The translations under genes and the position numbers were made by a program. Source: Rhizoclosmatium globosum (lineage: Eukaryota; Chytridiomycota; Chytridiomycetes; Chytridiales; Chytriomycetaceae). Taken from it: a DNA stretch of 64,000 bases. Position 1 is the first letter of the stretch. Each line of letters begins with the position of its first letter. The notes under the pieces were generated by a model. That model ran no database searches. It was not told where the DNA came from and saw only the letters and a list, made by a program, of their open reading frames with translations. The stretch is from NCBI GenBank assembly GCA_002104985.1, contig MCGO01000050.1:62001-126000 (forward strand), given 5' to 3'. This document shows positions 37,607 to 48,865 of the stretch, piece after piece.

Positions 37607-38256
37607 TGCTTATTTGGCAATACACAGGACTTCTCCTCCAACATTCTTCTTCAATGCATCCTTCAACTCAATAATTCCATACACAGTATCCAGAATTGTA
37701 ACCTGACCAACATGCTGTCCCTTCAACAATGGTCCGGCTCTTCTAGCAGCAGCAATCTGATAACGGATCGAAGCGAATCATTACGTATTTGATATGTTGA
37801 TGAATAGGATGGAATGGATAGTCAACAAGAGGGCACACAGAGGGCACAAGGGAGGAAGGTACAGCAGGAAAGAAAGCGCATTAGCTCTCAACAACCATGA
37901 TCACAAAGAAAGCAAAAAGCAGAGACGCACCATCTTCAGCTCGCTCGCCGTCGCAAAGACCCGTCGACTTGGCTTCGAAACGGCACGCAGATCGCGCAGA
38001 ACAGGCTCGCCCGCAGAGTACTTCAAGTCAAGCCATATACGACGGCGCGAAATGTTGTCCGGCGTCACTGGAACGGCAGCGCCGGCGTGGTACGGCCCTA
38101 GCGTGTCGCCCTTGGAAACACCCGCTACAAAGCCCTCGTCTGCAAGGATCCGTGCAATCGCAAGACTCTGCTTGGTCTCCGGAACTGCTACTTGCGCCAT
38201 TCGGAGCTTGAATGCATTGTGGATGTGCGAGCAAAGGTGCCAGTGTTGAGGCATTT
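37607..38256 (-). CDS. MRPS8: Mitochondrial small-subunit ribosomal protein uS8m
   Basis: Bacterial-type S8 protein of the mitochondrial ribosome. Starts MPQHWHLCSHIHNAFKLRMA at 38256; exon 1 includes SLAIARILADEGFVAGVSKG, IWLDLKYSAGEPVLRDLRAV and SKPSRRVFATASELKM. A GTGCGT intron (about 37762-37929) joins in frame to IAAARRAGPLLKGQHVGQVT, and the end ELKDALKKNVGGEVLCIAK matches the S8 C-terminal block. Length around 160 residues is typical. No obvious presequence, as is common for fungal uS8m. Its start lies 172 bp from the SmB stop on the same strand. Confidence 0.85.
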
Positions 38257-38428
38257 GTTGTTGGTTTTGTGATGTCTTTGGCAAAAAGAGCAAACCAAAG
38301 AAACCTTCTCCCCTCTCCCCGTTAAGTTAAAAAACATTTATTCCCGGAAAATACAACAGTTGTCTCCCCACGCTTCTCATCGCTCTCCCTTGCCATGTAC
38401 AGCAACTTCACTTCACACTACACTAGTT

Positions 38429-39568
38429 TTACTGAGGTGGGCGCCAACCAGCTGGGAATCCAGGGGGAGGAGCCATCGGGCCGCCTCTTCCACCAGGGAA
38501 CGCCATTGGTGGACGGGGAGGCATTCCTGGCATGCCTGGCATTCCGGGCATTGGTGGCATTCCAGTCATTCCAGGCATTCCTGGCATTCCTGGCATAGGT
38601 GGCATTCCTGGAGGTGGCATTCCTGGCATACCGGCTAAAATATCAAACAGAAGTTAAATACACGCCCAGCTTGACACTTTAACAAAGATATTCGATATTT
38701 ACCTGGTGGGCGACCGTACATAGTTGGTGGAGCCATTGCAGCAGCGGATGGTCCTCCTAGTCCACGAACTGGTGCTTGTAATCCTGCTTGTGGAGCCATA
38801 GGAAGACCTCGTCCGGCAGGGCTATTCACCAAATTTCAGACTCAAGACCGATGCAGAACTTGCCAACACAAAAAACAACACACTCACCGTCCAACACCAG
38901 GTCCAGCAAGTGAAGCTCCCGCAGCGCTAGGCTTGTTTTCCAGTGATGGGGCAGGTCCAGACTCGACACTCATACTAACAACAGTCTCTCCACGCAACAC
39001 AACAAGTCCCAAAGTACGCTTCTCCTCCTTTGTGCTTCCCTTCAATTTTCTAAACTCTTCACAGTCACTCAGCACGAGGTTCATGTGTTTGTCGAAGGCG
39101 AGCATATATCCAACAAGAGTACGTCCATCGTTGATTGTGATGCGGAGACGGTGGTTGATGAGTGACAGGATCCTGCTATTTTTGTTGCTCTGAAAGCGTT
39201 TGAACGAGAACCAGGATGGATTTCATTGGGTTTTTTGAAAGAATTGCGTCCAAGCAGAGGCAGTCAGGTCAACATTTTGGATATTCAGGATGCGACAGAG
39301 GGCAGAGCATTCGCAAATAAGAAGAAGCATCCGAGTTTGATTAAACGAGAATGAAGGGAATGAAGTGAGAAGGAGGGAGGGGGTTTGGTTTGTTAGTAAA
39401 CTGTGTTTGAGACGAAAAAGGAAAGGATTGCGCTGCCGTCAATTAGCCCTGTCCAGGCTCGTCCATCTGGCTTCCTTCAAGCGTAAATGACACATTCGCT
39501 GGCGCTTGAAGGCCTTAGCTGATGCGTTGTCGAGATGGCAGTCGAGGTGCGCAGTTGATGCTCACCAT
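38429..39568 (-). CDS. SMB1: Small nuclear ribonucleoprotein SmB
   Basis: Sm-ring subunit of spliceosomal snRNPs. The Sm fold reads SRILSLINHRLRITINDGRT (Sm1) then LAFDKHMNLVLSDCEEFRKL and LGLVVLRGETVVSMSVE (Sm2), followed by the proline/methionine-rich tail with repeated PGMPGM units, as in other SmB proteins. The first coding exon seems to be only the ATG (39566-39568) with donor GTGAGC; an intron of about 373 nt ends CTTTCAG and resumes at SNKNSRIL, giving MSNKNSRIL, which matches fungal SmB starts. Two short introns interrupt the tail near 38825-38885 and 38636-38700. The start lies only 39 bp below the stop of the RCC1-like gene on the same strand. Confidence 0.9.
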
Positions 39569-39607
39569 TTTTTGGGATGTTCTCTTCCAACCAAAAAAAG
39601 TAACTTC

Positions 39608-40774
39608 TCAATTAATCGATTTAATAAAAAACAAAGTGCTCCAAGGTCCACAACGTAGCCCCAGTTGTTCCATGGAGTCAATGAAATTGGAAATATTCAG
39701 TTTCAATGGCACCTTTATCCTGTATTCCTTGAACAAGCTCTTCCCTCCCTCTTTCGCATCACTTTCGCCAATAGTTCCTGTTAATGCTCCCCAATCGTCA
39801 TCGCCCCATCCCCAAGCTTCCACGGCGTTTTTTATTTGTGAGCACGCAACTACCGTGTGACGTTCACCGCAAGAAACAACAAGCGGATTCCTTTCGCTTG
39901 CAGATCCAAAGTCAAAGTTTAGTGGAATAGGAATCGCGAACGAATGCTTCTTTGAACGGCCCAATTGACCATGTGAATTACTCCCGAACGTGTACACAAT
40001 CGAGTGATCCACAATAACAACAGAATGATGCCCCCCGGCTCCAATGTCTGTGACTTGAAGTCCCAAAAGAGCTTCAATGAAAGAAGCAGTTTCCATCATC
40101 CACAAAGCGCCGTCATCTTCACTTTTAACATTGTTGCATCTCTGAGAACTATTCATAGAGCCGCTTCCTAATTGTCCGTGAAGGCTACCAGCTCCTTGAG
40201 GAGAATCAGCCCAAGCCAGAACACGTCCATCAACCGTCAATGCCAAGAAATGAGCATATCCTGCTTGCATCTTCACAATAGGTGGTAGGTTACGTGCTAC
40301 GACCAATACAGCCTGGCTTGTTGAGAGAAACGGCGGTGCTGAATCATTCGTCTCATCAACATTCCCAATCCTTTCCATGGCTGCTTCAAATATGCCTTCC
40401 AGAGGCCATTGCATAATCTGATAGCTTGTGTCATTGGTTCGAATAGTCGCTGCGAAGTGTGTTCGAGTGCATGCCAGCGCTTCAATGTTCGAATTAACAC
40501 CGAGGAGCGTCATTACAGACACAGCTTCAAAAGTTTCCGTTTTCAATTTGTCTGAATCTGTGGCGGTGGTAATTGCTACAAGCTCGTTGGCGTGTAATCC
40601 GATAAACACAGCTGTTTCTGATGTCTCATAAGCTAGTACTGCATGCTTGAGACTGAATGAATCCAAGTTATAGGCTTGATACCATCCAGGGACATACGAC
40701 AGTGACTGGGCTGTGGACTTGGCGGTCGAAGTACCCTTTGCGAAGTAACCAAGTTGCACAACTCTTCCTGGCAT
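39608..40774 (-). CDS. RCC1-repeat protein
   Basis: Single-exon protein of 388 residues starting MPGRVVQLGYFAKG. Blade motifs of the RCC1 beta-propeller are visible in the second half: VQTDIGAGGHHSVVIVD-like sequence (VTDIGAGGHHSVVIVD), VYTFGSNSHGQLGR, VSCGERHTVVAC and EAWGWGDDDWGAL. The first half is more divergent but has YAHFLALTVDGRVLAWAD. Could be a chromatin, Rab or ubiquitin-related RCC1 protein (for example a DelGEF or SERGEF-like or Ats1-like factor); no catalytic GEF beta-wing can be assigned. The start codon lies 20 nt past the stop of DNA ligase IV on the same strand; an earlier start would overlap that stop. Confidence 0.8.
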   Translation of the reverse strand: MPGRVVQLGYFAKGTSTAKSTAQSLSYVPGWYQAYNLDSFSLKHAVLAYETSETAVFIGLHANELVAITTATDSDKLKTETFEAVSVMTLLGVNSNIEALACTRTHFAATIRTNDTSYQIMQWPLEGIFEAAMERIGNVDETNDSAPPFLSTSQAVLVVARNLPPIVKMQAGYAHFLALTVDGRVLAWADSPQGAGSLHGQLGSGSMNSSQRCNNVKSEDDGALWMMETASFIEALLGLQVTDIGAGGHHSVVIVDHSIVYTFGSNSHGQLGRSKKHSFAIPIPLNFDFGSASERNPLVVSCGERHTVVACSQIKNAVEAWGWGDDDWGALTGTIGESDAKEGGKSLFKEYRIKVPLKLNISNFIDSMEQLGLRCGPWSTLFFIKSIN

Positions 40775-40780
40775 GATATT

Positions 40781-40786
40781 TTTATT
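40781..40786 (-). terminator. AATAAA signal of ligase IV just before the RCC1-like start
   Basis: Minus-strand AATAAA between the ligase IV stop (40795-40797) and the ATG of the RCC1-like gene (40772-40774). Cleavage 10-30 nt downstream would fall inside the RCC1-like coding sequence. Confidence 0.5.
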
Positions 40787-40794
40787 GCCAAAAT

Positions 40795-43700
40795 TCAATC
40801 ATTAATAACATTCATCGCGTCTTTCACCCACTTTGACGTCACAATATTCGGTCGTCGCGTGTGGCGGTCAGGATACCTCAATAACAGCCGCAAAAACCAA
40901 TCCTCCCGTTCCTTCTGCTCCTCCGGCGACCTGAGAGGGAAATCACATCCCGGTGCTGCCAAGACAATATGCGTTGTCCACGGTCCCAACACACTTGCAA
41001 CTTGTCCCCCACGACACTTAATTTCGGGTTCCAACATTCTCAACGAATTGTAGTCCACAGTTTCAAGAAGAGCTGAAACGGCATCTTCTTTGTCATCTTC
41101 GCTATTTTCGGTGACGAGAAGAGTTCCATCGACGTGACCAGTACCATCGAGCATCAAGGATGAAACTGGAACCGTTTCTGTCACGTCCAAATAGGCACAG
41201 ATATGCCGTAAGAGACGGCCTTCGCTTGGTTCAACATCCAATACCAATTTTGCTTCGTATTCAGCAAGCGTCTTAAGTTGCTTTTGACGGGCTTGAATTG
41301 CTGTATGGGAGTGTTGTTTCCTTTTGAGGTCAGTTGTTGGAACATACCCGACCATCCCTTCAAAAAGCTGAAACCAAAAACATGATTAGAAGGAAAAACT
41401 TCAAGATGATAAAGAAGTGGATACCTCTGTTAACCCAGTATCTGTGGCATCGCGACTGAAGCTGTCGCCAAATCTGTCGTTTACTTTCTTGAAATGAAGT
41501 TGAGTTTCTTTGGCAGTGAATATCATGAATCTAAACAAAATGTAAGCAATTGAGAAGAAATTACATAATCAATCTAATCCTACCGAGGTTCCAGAGGAAT
41601 GCGCTCTTTGGAGTCAATGGATTCCAGCACCCACATTGGCTTGACAACATCAAACAGGGCTTCCTTGATCAGATTTGTGACTTTCACCACTGTAGCATTT
41701 TAAGTCAGAATTGCATAATAAGTGCAACAAAGTACTCAACGAATCTTCTCTGCTATAACGCAGGTGGTCTTTCCAAGCCTTGGATTCTGCACACATGTCC
41801 CCCCATGCTTTATAACCTCCTTTTCCAAACGATGCTTCAAGCATTCTCCGTCTTCACTCAACACGCTCCCAGGAATCACACAAACCTCAACCCCCTTAAA
41901 AATAGCATCCTCCGAAACGACTTCCGTACGCTCGAGCTTAACAGCTTGATACTCTGCCGAAACATGCGCAACGCTCCGAGCTCCAGCCCCACCCTTCCTC
42001 GGCGTCCCCGGCTTCCCCTTCTTGGAATCATCATCATCCCCAAACCGCCGCGACTGCATACGCCCTTTATTCCGCACAACATACTCCTCCAGCCCCGTTT
42101 TCGACAACGCATCTTCAATGTTCTTGTCCGTACGTACACTCACGAATCGCGGGAACCGCAGCGTCCATCCACACGCGTATTGCATGCTTTCAACGACTTC
42201 CGCGGCTTTGACGGTCACAACGCGGGAGTGCGACGGGTGCAAGATCATGTCGGGTTTTTCTTTGGAGGCGGCAGGGTGGACGAACCAAGGGGGAGGGTGG
42301 GTGTGGTCGTAGACTTGCCAGTGGCCGGCGGATTCGTGGGCAATTTCTTCGATTTGGGAGAGTGTGTAGCCGCTTCCGAATTTACAGAATGTGATGTATT
42401 TTCGGTCGTTGAGAGGGGTGTTGGGGGGTGAGTCGTCTAGGACTGCACACATGAAGTGGGATAGTTTTCCTCCGCGTCGTCCTTGGCCGTAGAATCCACC
42501 AATAAGTACAAGGTCAAGGTCGTCACCAAGGGAATCAATATAGTCGGGCTGACGAAGAAAAGTTAGATACGCAATTACTTGACGACGATACTCACTTTCA
42601 CTTTCAACCATTGACCTCCACGATCGTTCAACAAATATACACTTTCGGGAGATTTAATGACAATGCCTTCTTCGTGCCTAACCATACTTGCGTCCAACGC
42701 TTTAATAACATCATCTGTTGTGGTTCCCTCAACATGAGTCAACAACTCCATCTTATTCTTCTTTTCTTTAATGACACTTTTGAGAAGGTTATATCGAGCT
42801 TGGAGAGGGGATTCAAGCAGAGATTTGCCGTTGTAGTATAGAAGATCAAAGACGATGTATACCGGTTTTGAAGAAGCACTCTCTCCTTCAGTATTATACA
42901 AGTTGGCAGCAGTTTTGAGAGCTCCAAACGATTCAAATAGTCCAGTGCTAACGTTATATGACATCATTTCACCATCGAGAATACAGCTGCGTTGTTTGTG
43001 AGCGAGTAGAACAAAACATTTGAGAAACTACTTTTCTGTTTGGGGAATAAAGCAGTCGTGGATGGCTTGTGCAAGTTTTTCATCCTTATAGCCGCCATAT
43101 AAGTGTGTATAGTCCTTCGCGTTTCTACTAAACCACTTGTAATTCCCCCCTGACCATTTGCTGGTGAATACAATATGTAGGATGGCACAAAAGGTTGATG
43201 TTTACCAGATTTGTGCAGTTGCATTCGCTCGCCATCCAGTTTGGTTTCAATCCAAAAAGTCTTTCCGCCTCTCACTTTTTCCACTTCAGCTAGAGTTTTT
43301 ACTGATTTAGAGAGCATCGGTTTAAAAGGAAAGTTGAGCGAGACATTCTACAGGGAATCGGTTCAGTTATGCGCCAAGGTGAAACGGATGCGTACCGAAG
43401 ATGAGATTACAGAAACTGAAGGATCAGCAAGGTCTTCGCAAACACGAGCGAGACTAGATGTGATATTGTATAGATCTTGCGCTTCCTGGACAGAGTTGAA
43501 TAAATTCGAAGGGGGGAGGCAAGAATTCATACAGGGTGCCAAGCATCAAAGACAGTCTTTTCTGTGATTCCAAGTTTCATTTCCTTAAGAATGATTCTCG
43601 CGAGCCACTTGTGTTCAGTGGGAGACAGGTTTGTGACAAAGAAGGCAACAACGGCCTTCCGATCGACACTAAAGGCGGTCAGTCCTTTTATGCCCCACCA

Positions 43701-44344
43701 CAACTTCAACGTTGACTTCAACGAACGTACTTGTTCTCGGCCTTTGCAAGATCGGCAATCTTTTCGTTGATTTGATCGACGGAGAGCGACGACGCGGCGG
43801 CCTGGGACCTGTCTCGCACAACGGCGTAGAGCGTTGCCGCAAAGTCATCGCCGACGGGGCCCAGCGCAGGATTTCGCCAGTCGAGAAGACGCGCGGCATC
43901 CGAAGTTCTGGTTGGTTGGTGTTGGTGTTGGTGTTGGCGATGAGTGTTGATGAGTGAGTGGGGCAGGTCCTCCAAACAACAACCAAAACAATCAATCAAT
44001 CAGTCAATCACACGAACGAACCCTTCAATGCCTAGCGCCTCTGAATACAGCCGTGCGAGAGTCTTGTCTTTGACGCCAAGCACGCGCTGGTCAAGATGCG
44101 GCAACACGAGCGAGAGTGTCACTAGCGCGTTCTGGTTGACAGCAACCAGTTACATCATGCCCTAACATAACCACAAGGTCCTCACTGTTCGATCATGCAG
44201 CAGCGTTGCCACCATCTTCTTCTTGGCTGCATGGCCTTTGGTGCGCTGGATTGTGTCAAGAGTCTTACACAAGCTTGCGAATTGCAACGTCATTTTTTGG
44301 GCAGCTCTTGCCATCAACTCCTCAAATCCACTCGCCTTCCCCAC
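40795..44344 (-). CDS. LIG4: DNA ligase IV
   Basis: ATP-dependent ligase of non-homologous end joining. N-terminal ligase domain begins ARAAQKMTLQFASLCKTLDT (start 44344 or the second Met at 44314) and continues through GITEKTVFDAWHP. The nucleotidyl-transfer motif is ETKLDGERMQLHKSG (adenylated Lys near 43242), followed after splicing by YKWFSRNAKDYTHLYGGYKD, CILDGEMMSYN, EGIVIKSPESVYLLND and GQWLKVK. OB domain: DLDLVLIGGFYGQGRRGGKL, then YACGWTLRFPRFVSVRTDKN. Two C-terminal BRCT modules follow: VSEDAIFKGVEVCVIPG with KTTCVIAEKIR, and the last exon with GPWTTHIVLAAPG and RPNIVTSKWVKDAM. The tandem BRCT pair separates LIG4 from ligases I and III. About ten introns, all short. Appears intact. 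Confidence 0.93.
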
Positions 44345-44485
44345 TTTTCATTTGTCTTGGACTGCATGTGAGTAAATATTGGTGCCTCCAAGACCCAGTG
44401 TCAGGTTGTTTCAAACTTTCAACAAGAAACTCAAAAACAACCGCGCCACCGAATCAATATCAACCCAAGACCAATTCAATATCAA

Positions 44486-44956
44486 ATGGGGAAAATACAT
44501 CGTATTTATCTGGACGAGATTCCAGAAAGCCTTGCATTGCATTCAACGCTCGGTGAATCGTCGCTGAAACCTACTCCAGTGCCACCCTTCTCCTCGACCT
44601 CAATCCGATCAAGGCCTCAATCGCCAGTGCCTCGACCCAAGGGCAAGATCTACGCCTGTAAAACATGCGGAACACATCTCACGCATTCGTTATCTACCAA
44701 TCTTGTATCCACATCTTTCACTGGAAACTGTGGAAAGGCGTTTCTCTTTCGTTCCATGTACAACACAATTATGACCGAGCCCGTAAAGAGATCTATGACA
44801 ACTGGTGAGCATGTTGTCAGTGATCTGAAATGCAGTGGCTGTGAGGAAACGATTGGGTGGAAGTACTTGAAAGCCTACAACCAGTCACAAAAGTACAAGG
44901 AGGGATGTTTCATTCTCGAAATAACGAATGCGAAGGCCCTTCCGTTTCCCTCTTGA
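44486..44956 (+). CDS. Yippee-like zinc-binding protein
   Basis: Yippee/Mis18-type domain with two CxxC knuckles: IYACKTCGTHLTHS and LKCSGCEETIGWKYLKAY, about 55 residues apart as the family requires. Between them FTGNCGKAFLFRSMYN is the family-typical GxxGxAFLF block. An N-terminal extension of about 50 residues is Ser/Pro-rich. Single exon of 156 residues. The C-terminus YKEGCFILEITNAK matches the usual (Y)KEGK(F/Y)ILE end. Cellular role of Yippee proteins is poorly defined (cell-cycle and adhesion links in animals; GID complex in mammals and fungi). The stop is 11 nt before the SEN34 start. Confidence 0.88.
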   Translation: MGKIHRIYLDEIPESLALHSTLGESSLKPTPVPPFSSTSIRSRPQSPVPRPKGKIYACKTCGTHLTHSLSTNLVSTSFTGNCGKAFLFRSMYNTIMTEPVKRSMTTGEHVVSDLKCSGCEETIGWKYLKAYNQSQKYKEGCFILEITNAKALPFPS

Positions 44957-44959
44957 TTC

Positions 44960-44965
44960 AATAAA
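44960..44965 (+). terminator. AATAAA between Yippee-like stop and SEN34 start
   Basis: Exact AATAAA lying three bases after the Yippee-like stop and two bases before the SEN34 ATG (44968). If used, Yippee mRNA ends inside SEN34. Confidence 0.5.
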
Positions 44966-44967
44966 AA

Positions 44968-46159
44968 ATGATTTCTGTGAATATTACTCATGGCGGAGAT
45001 GGTTCCAACCAATACCTCATCTTCAACGTGAAAGGTGACCTTACAGTGTCAATTAGTATATCCCGTTTCTGTCTAACTAGCGTGACTCCTTGTGCTTCGC
45101 AGATTCGATCACTCTACGGCTAACGCACCGAATCATTGGAGCATACTCTGGAACATACCATATCGTACCCAATCAAAACCGGCATTTCGCATTACCCTTA
45201 GAACTGATGGCATGCCAGGTCTCATGGCTTCTTGAACGAGGTTTCAAAATGACTTAAACGTTCTTGTGTGTTTCTGATCATCAACGTACCGACCAACAGG
45301 ACTTATCCGCCTCCATCCAATGAATTACGATGCTGCGCTCGTTAAGGGACTATCAGAAATTGAAGCAGAGGACGTACTGACCATGCTGATCGAAGAGGAA
45401 CTTCATAAAGCAGACATCCGTCGCGAAAAGATGGACGCCGCGCGAAGTTTCCTGCGCGAAAAGTTTCTCGTCAAGAACTTGGAAAAGTCGAGTGGTGGTG
45501 GTGGTAGTGGTGGTGAAGGTGAGAAGGTCAAGAAGAAACGTGGAGGAAAGAAGAGTGGAGACAGTTTGTACGTGCAAGATAACATGGACGACGCCGCGAA
45601 GCAAGGAAGTAAATACGCTAGAATGCCTGGCGTTGGGGGAGGCAAAGACGAAGAAACGTTGAATCAGACGTTCGTAGAACCAGTCATTGGAACGAAGCAT
45701 GCGGTTCCAGTATTGGCGAAAGCGTATAAATTTGTAAACGAAGATGATTATTTGGAAGGGGTAGATAGCATGATACAAGAATTAATGAGGATGGAATTGC
45801 GGCCTGACGATGATGGGGGCATCCTCGTCTCAAAACTGCGCGTGTTTGAGCATTTACAGCAGCGTGGCTGTTATCTCACGTCGGGACTTAAATTCGGTGG
45901 AGATTTCTTGGTTTATCCAGGTGAGTGTATCTATTTTGGGCTTGAGATTTCTAAGACTGAAGCGTGCTACTCAGGTGATCCCCTGTTATTCCACGCCACC
46001 TATGTTGCAGTAGTTATCTTGAAGAATAAGGTTTTATCGCCGTATGATATGATTGGATATGCACGAATGGGAAGAAATGCCAAAAAGAAGATCTTGCTAT
46101 GTCAATGGGATGGCAGTAGGGTGCAGGAAATTGTAGTTAACTGGACTGGATGGAAGTAA
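44968..46159 (+). CDS. SEN34: tRNA-splicing endonuclease catalytic subunit SEN34
   Basis: Cleaves the 3' splice site of intron-containing pre-tRNAs. Exons 44968-45034, 45103-45240, 45300-45920 and 45975-46159; every junction is GT-AG and in frame. N-terminal part: SITLRLTHRIIGAYSGTYHI. The nuclease core: LQQRGCYLTSGLKFGGDFLV then YPGDPLLFHATYVAVV and GRNAKKKILLC, containing the catalytic Tyr, His and Lys in the normal order. A Gly/Lys-rich linker (residues about 130-170) separates the two parts, as in other SEN34 proteins. Size about 336 residues is typical. No SEN2 partner is in the window. Confidence 0.9.
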
Positions 46160-46272
46160 TGCTGAAGAAGGCAATAAACAAAGAAAGAATTGAAAAGATG
46201 GAAGAATGTGGTTGGGAGGAAAGCCTTTCTAATGGCCCATACGTTGAAATTCAATTCAAAATCGAACCACCA

Positions 46273-48852
46273 ATGGCTGACTCGCCTCCTTCGCGGCGGC
46301 AACCACCACCGCCACCACCTTCTCGGCCTACGCACAAACAATCAAATGCAACAGCGTATTCACCCTCTTCAGCTTCATCTCAGGTGCCAATGATGCCATT
46401 GAGCCCAGCTGCTTCAGCTTCAGCTTCAGCTTCAGCCACACCTGGGCCCTCAACCCTCTCCCACCACCCACTACCACAGCCACAGCCTCACTCAAACATA
46501 CATAGACTGCAGCAACAACTGGCTCTGCAGATGCAGCTGCAGACTCAGGGCCTCCAGCACCCTAACACTCTCTCCCAAACCAACCTGAAACATCCACCTC
46601 CGCCCCCTCCAAAACCCATCCTCAAAACACTGCCTGCATACCAAATACCACTGAACTCTCCGCGGACACTGCCCCGCTATCCTCCGGGTGCCCCCCTTCC
46701 ACCATCAACTCCCCCAGGCCCATCGCTGTACTCGAACCATAACATGAATCCAACATCGCCAGTCATCGGATACTTTCATTCAGAGTCGGAAATAGAGTCA
46801 GACGAAGAACTGCCACTACCAGTGGGTTCTAGGCGGACTCCTGCAGCCAGAATTCCCCTTCGTTCATCCCCCTCCACGTCGATACCGCTTTCACCCTCTA
46901 CACCAACGTCCCCTTCCTTCCAACAGGGGCAGGGCCCCTTTCAGCTATCTCAGCGTCAACTTCAAATGTCGCATGCAATTGCTTCACCGGCAATGTTTAT
47001 CTCTGACCCGAGAACGGCGCAAGTCCGACGGAATTGGTTACATCACGTGTTTGTCAACTTCACGGCTATTTCGCGTTCTTCGAAGCTTCTATTAGTTGCT
47101 GTTTCTTTTATTATGGTTTCCGAGGTTTGTGTCTACTTTTGTATTTGATTGATTTGTCAACTGATTTTGCTCTTCTAGATTATTGCCGGGACTTTTGTTC
47201 TATTAATCGCCCATAGTACGGGTGAAGTTTGTGATACCAATTTGGATGCCTATGTTCTCGTCCATGTTATTCGTGTGATACTGAGTCTGCCTCTTGTCAT
47301 TTTTCAATACCTACACCCGCCCTCCCTGGACAATTCCTCTACCCCAACGCTGCGATCTTCCAGAGGAACAACGGCAAGTAACCGCAACAATTTACCTACA
47401 ACAGCCGGCGTTAGTACTACAGCAACCACCACCCCTACACCAGCCTCGTCACCAATATCCCCCAGCGGTGCACCCCCAACTCCTCCACCACGACGAAACC
47501 ACCGAAGACCAAGCCAAACCCAACCCCCTCACGTCACAAAGGACCTGACTTTACTCGTAGACCGAATAAAGTCTTGTCTGGACGCATTCGGAATCCTATG
47601 GTTCATTCTCGGGAACTGGTGGATCTTCACCAGCACAGGATGCAACCGCACTGCACCCCTATTGTACTACCTGTCCCTTGTGTTTCTCGGAATGGGATAC
47701 ATTGTGGTGTCGATCCCGATTCTCATGTGTGGAGGGATTGTGTTTTGTCTGCCGTGTATGCTTGTTTGGTCACGGACGTTCCGTGGGGATGATGACGATG
47801 GGATGGGGAAGGTGGTGGCTAGCTTGGGGGCTAGTGATGAGGTGATTCGGGGGCTGCCCGTGTTGACTTTCCGGAAGCGGAATACGGTTGGAATGGAGAA
47901 GAAGCGTAGCAGTGGGTACTCTGATCCTCTTTTGTTGGCTTTTCCTGTCATGGGTGGAGTTGCTGGGAATCACGTGGTTGGAGGGGGTGGTCCACAGGCC
48001 ATTGAGAACCGAAAGGCTGCAGGTGGTCGAAATGTTTTGGTTATGGATTCAAATGCGACTGATGCTGTAGATACGTAAGTCTTGATGACTCTTGGTGTGT
48101 GATTGATGACAAACTAACTTTTTGAATTTAACAGTTCCGCCGGCGAAAGTACACCGCTTACTCGAAGCAATTCATATCATGAAATGATGGCGATTATATT
48201 TCAACCAACTATGGACGTTAATTCGACTTCAAGCATTGCGAGCTCTCCAGTGATGCCTCCACGACCCAAGCCGACACCTGTTCCTCCTGTCGAAACACAA
48301 TCAGACTTACCTCCAAGGCCTCTCCCAAAACCGAAACCAGTACCATCATTGCCCCAGCATGCAATATATCCACATGCTTCCTCGAGCGACAGTCCTCACA
48401 GCCCACTACTTTCCACATCCCCACCTCACTCATCACCAACAACAAGTCCTGCAGCTGTCTCTATTTCCCCCAAGTTACCTCCGCGACCGCAATCTTCAAC
48501 TGGTACTCCAACACCGCTTCGGCCAACGCCAGGACCAATTGTTCCAAGTTCATCACAGACACCTGCCAGTCCACCACCTCCTCCGCCACCAGTCCAGCGC
48601 CGTCCTCAAAAAGTTATCAAGACATCAAATGCCCTTGAAACTCAAGAAGGTGTAGTTGCAATGGACCTGGACGACGATGACTCGATTTGTGTTATCTGTC
48701 TTACAAGTTATGAGGAGGGCGATGGTATCAAGCCTTTGGGTTGTGGTCATCACTTCCATGTTGAATGTGTAGATGAGTGGCTAAGGCTGAACAAGACTTG
48801 CCCTCTGTGTAAGAGTGAAATTGTTGTCACCATTGAGTTATCTGAAATGTAA
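46273..48852 (+). CDS. Membrane-anchored RING-H2 ubiquitin ligase-like protein
   Basis: Exons 46273-47128, about 47180-48074 and 48135-48852. N-terminal ~270 residues are Pro/Ser/Gln-rich. The membrane region has about four spans: LLLVAVSFIMVSEIIAGTFV, LVHVIRVILSLPLVIFQYL, AFGILWFILGNWWIF, and YLSLVFLGMGYIVVSIPILM. After a second proline-rich linker comes a C-terminal RING-H2: CVICLTSYEEGDGIKPLGCG, HHFHVECVDEWL, CPLC, with all eight zinc ligands. Resembles fungal and plant transmembrane RING E3 proteins; substrate unknown. The start is uncertain: in-frame ATGs at 46150 and 46159-46161 overlap or abut the SEN34 stop; MADSPPSRRQ is preferred because it leaves SEN34 a 3' UTR. Tail-to-tail with the next gene, 13 bp apart. 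Confidence 0.82.
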
Positions 48853-48865
48853 TACGATATATAAA

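Noticed and set aside
45403..45645. Minus-strand proline-rich frame antisense to SEN34
   Set aside because: Shadow of the Gly/Lys-rich linker of SEN34; no independent evidence.
46150..46272. Upstream start of the RING protein overlapping the SEN34 stop
   Set aside because: Possible by frame, but it would overlap SEN34 coding sequence and its residues are unlike the low-complexity N-terminus; kept only as an alternative.
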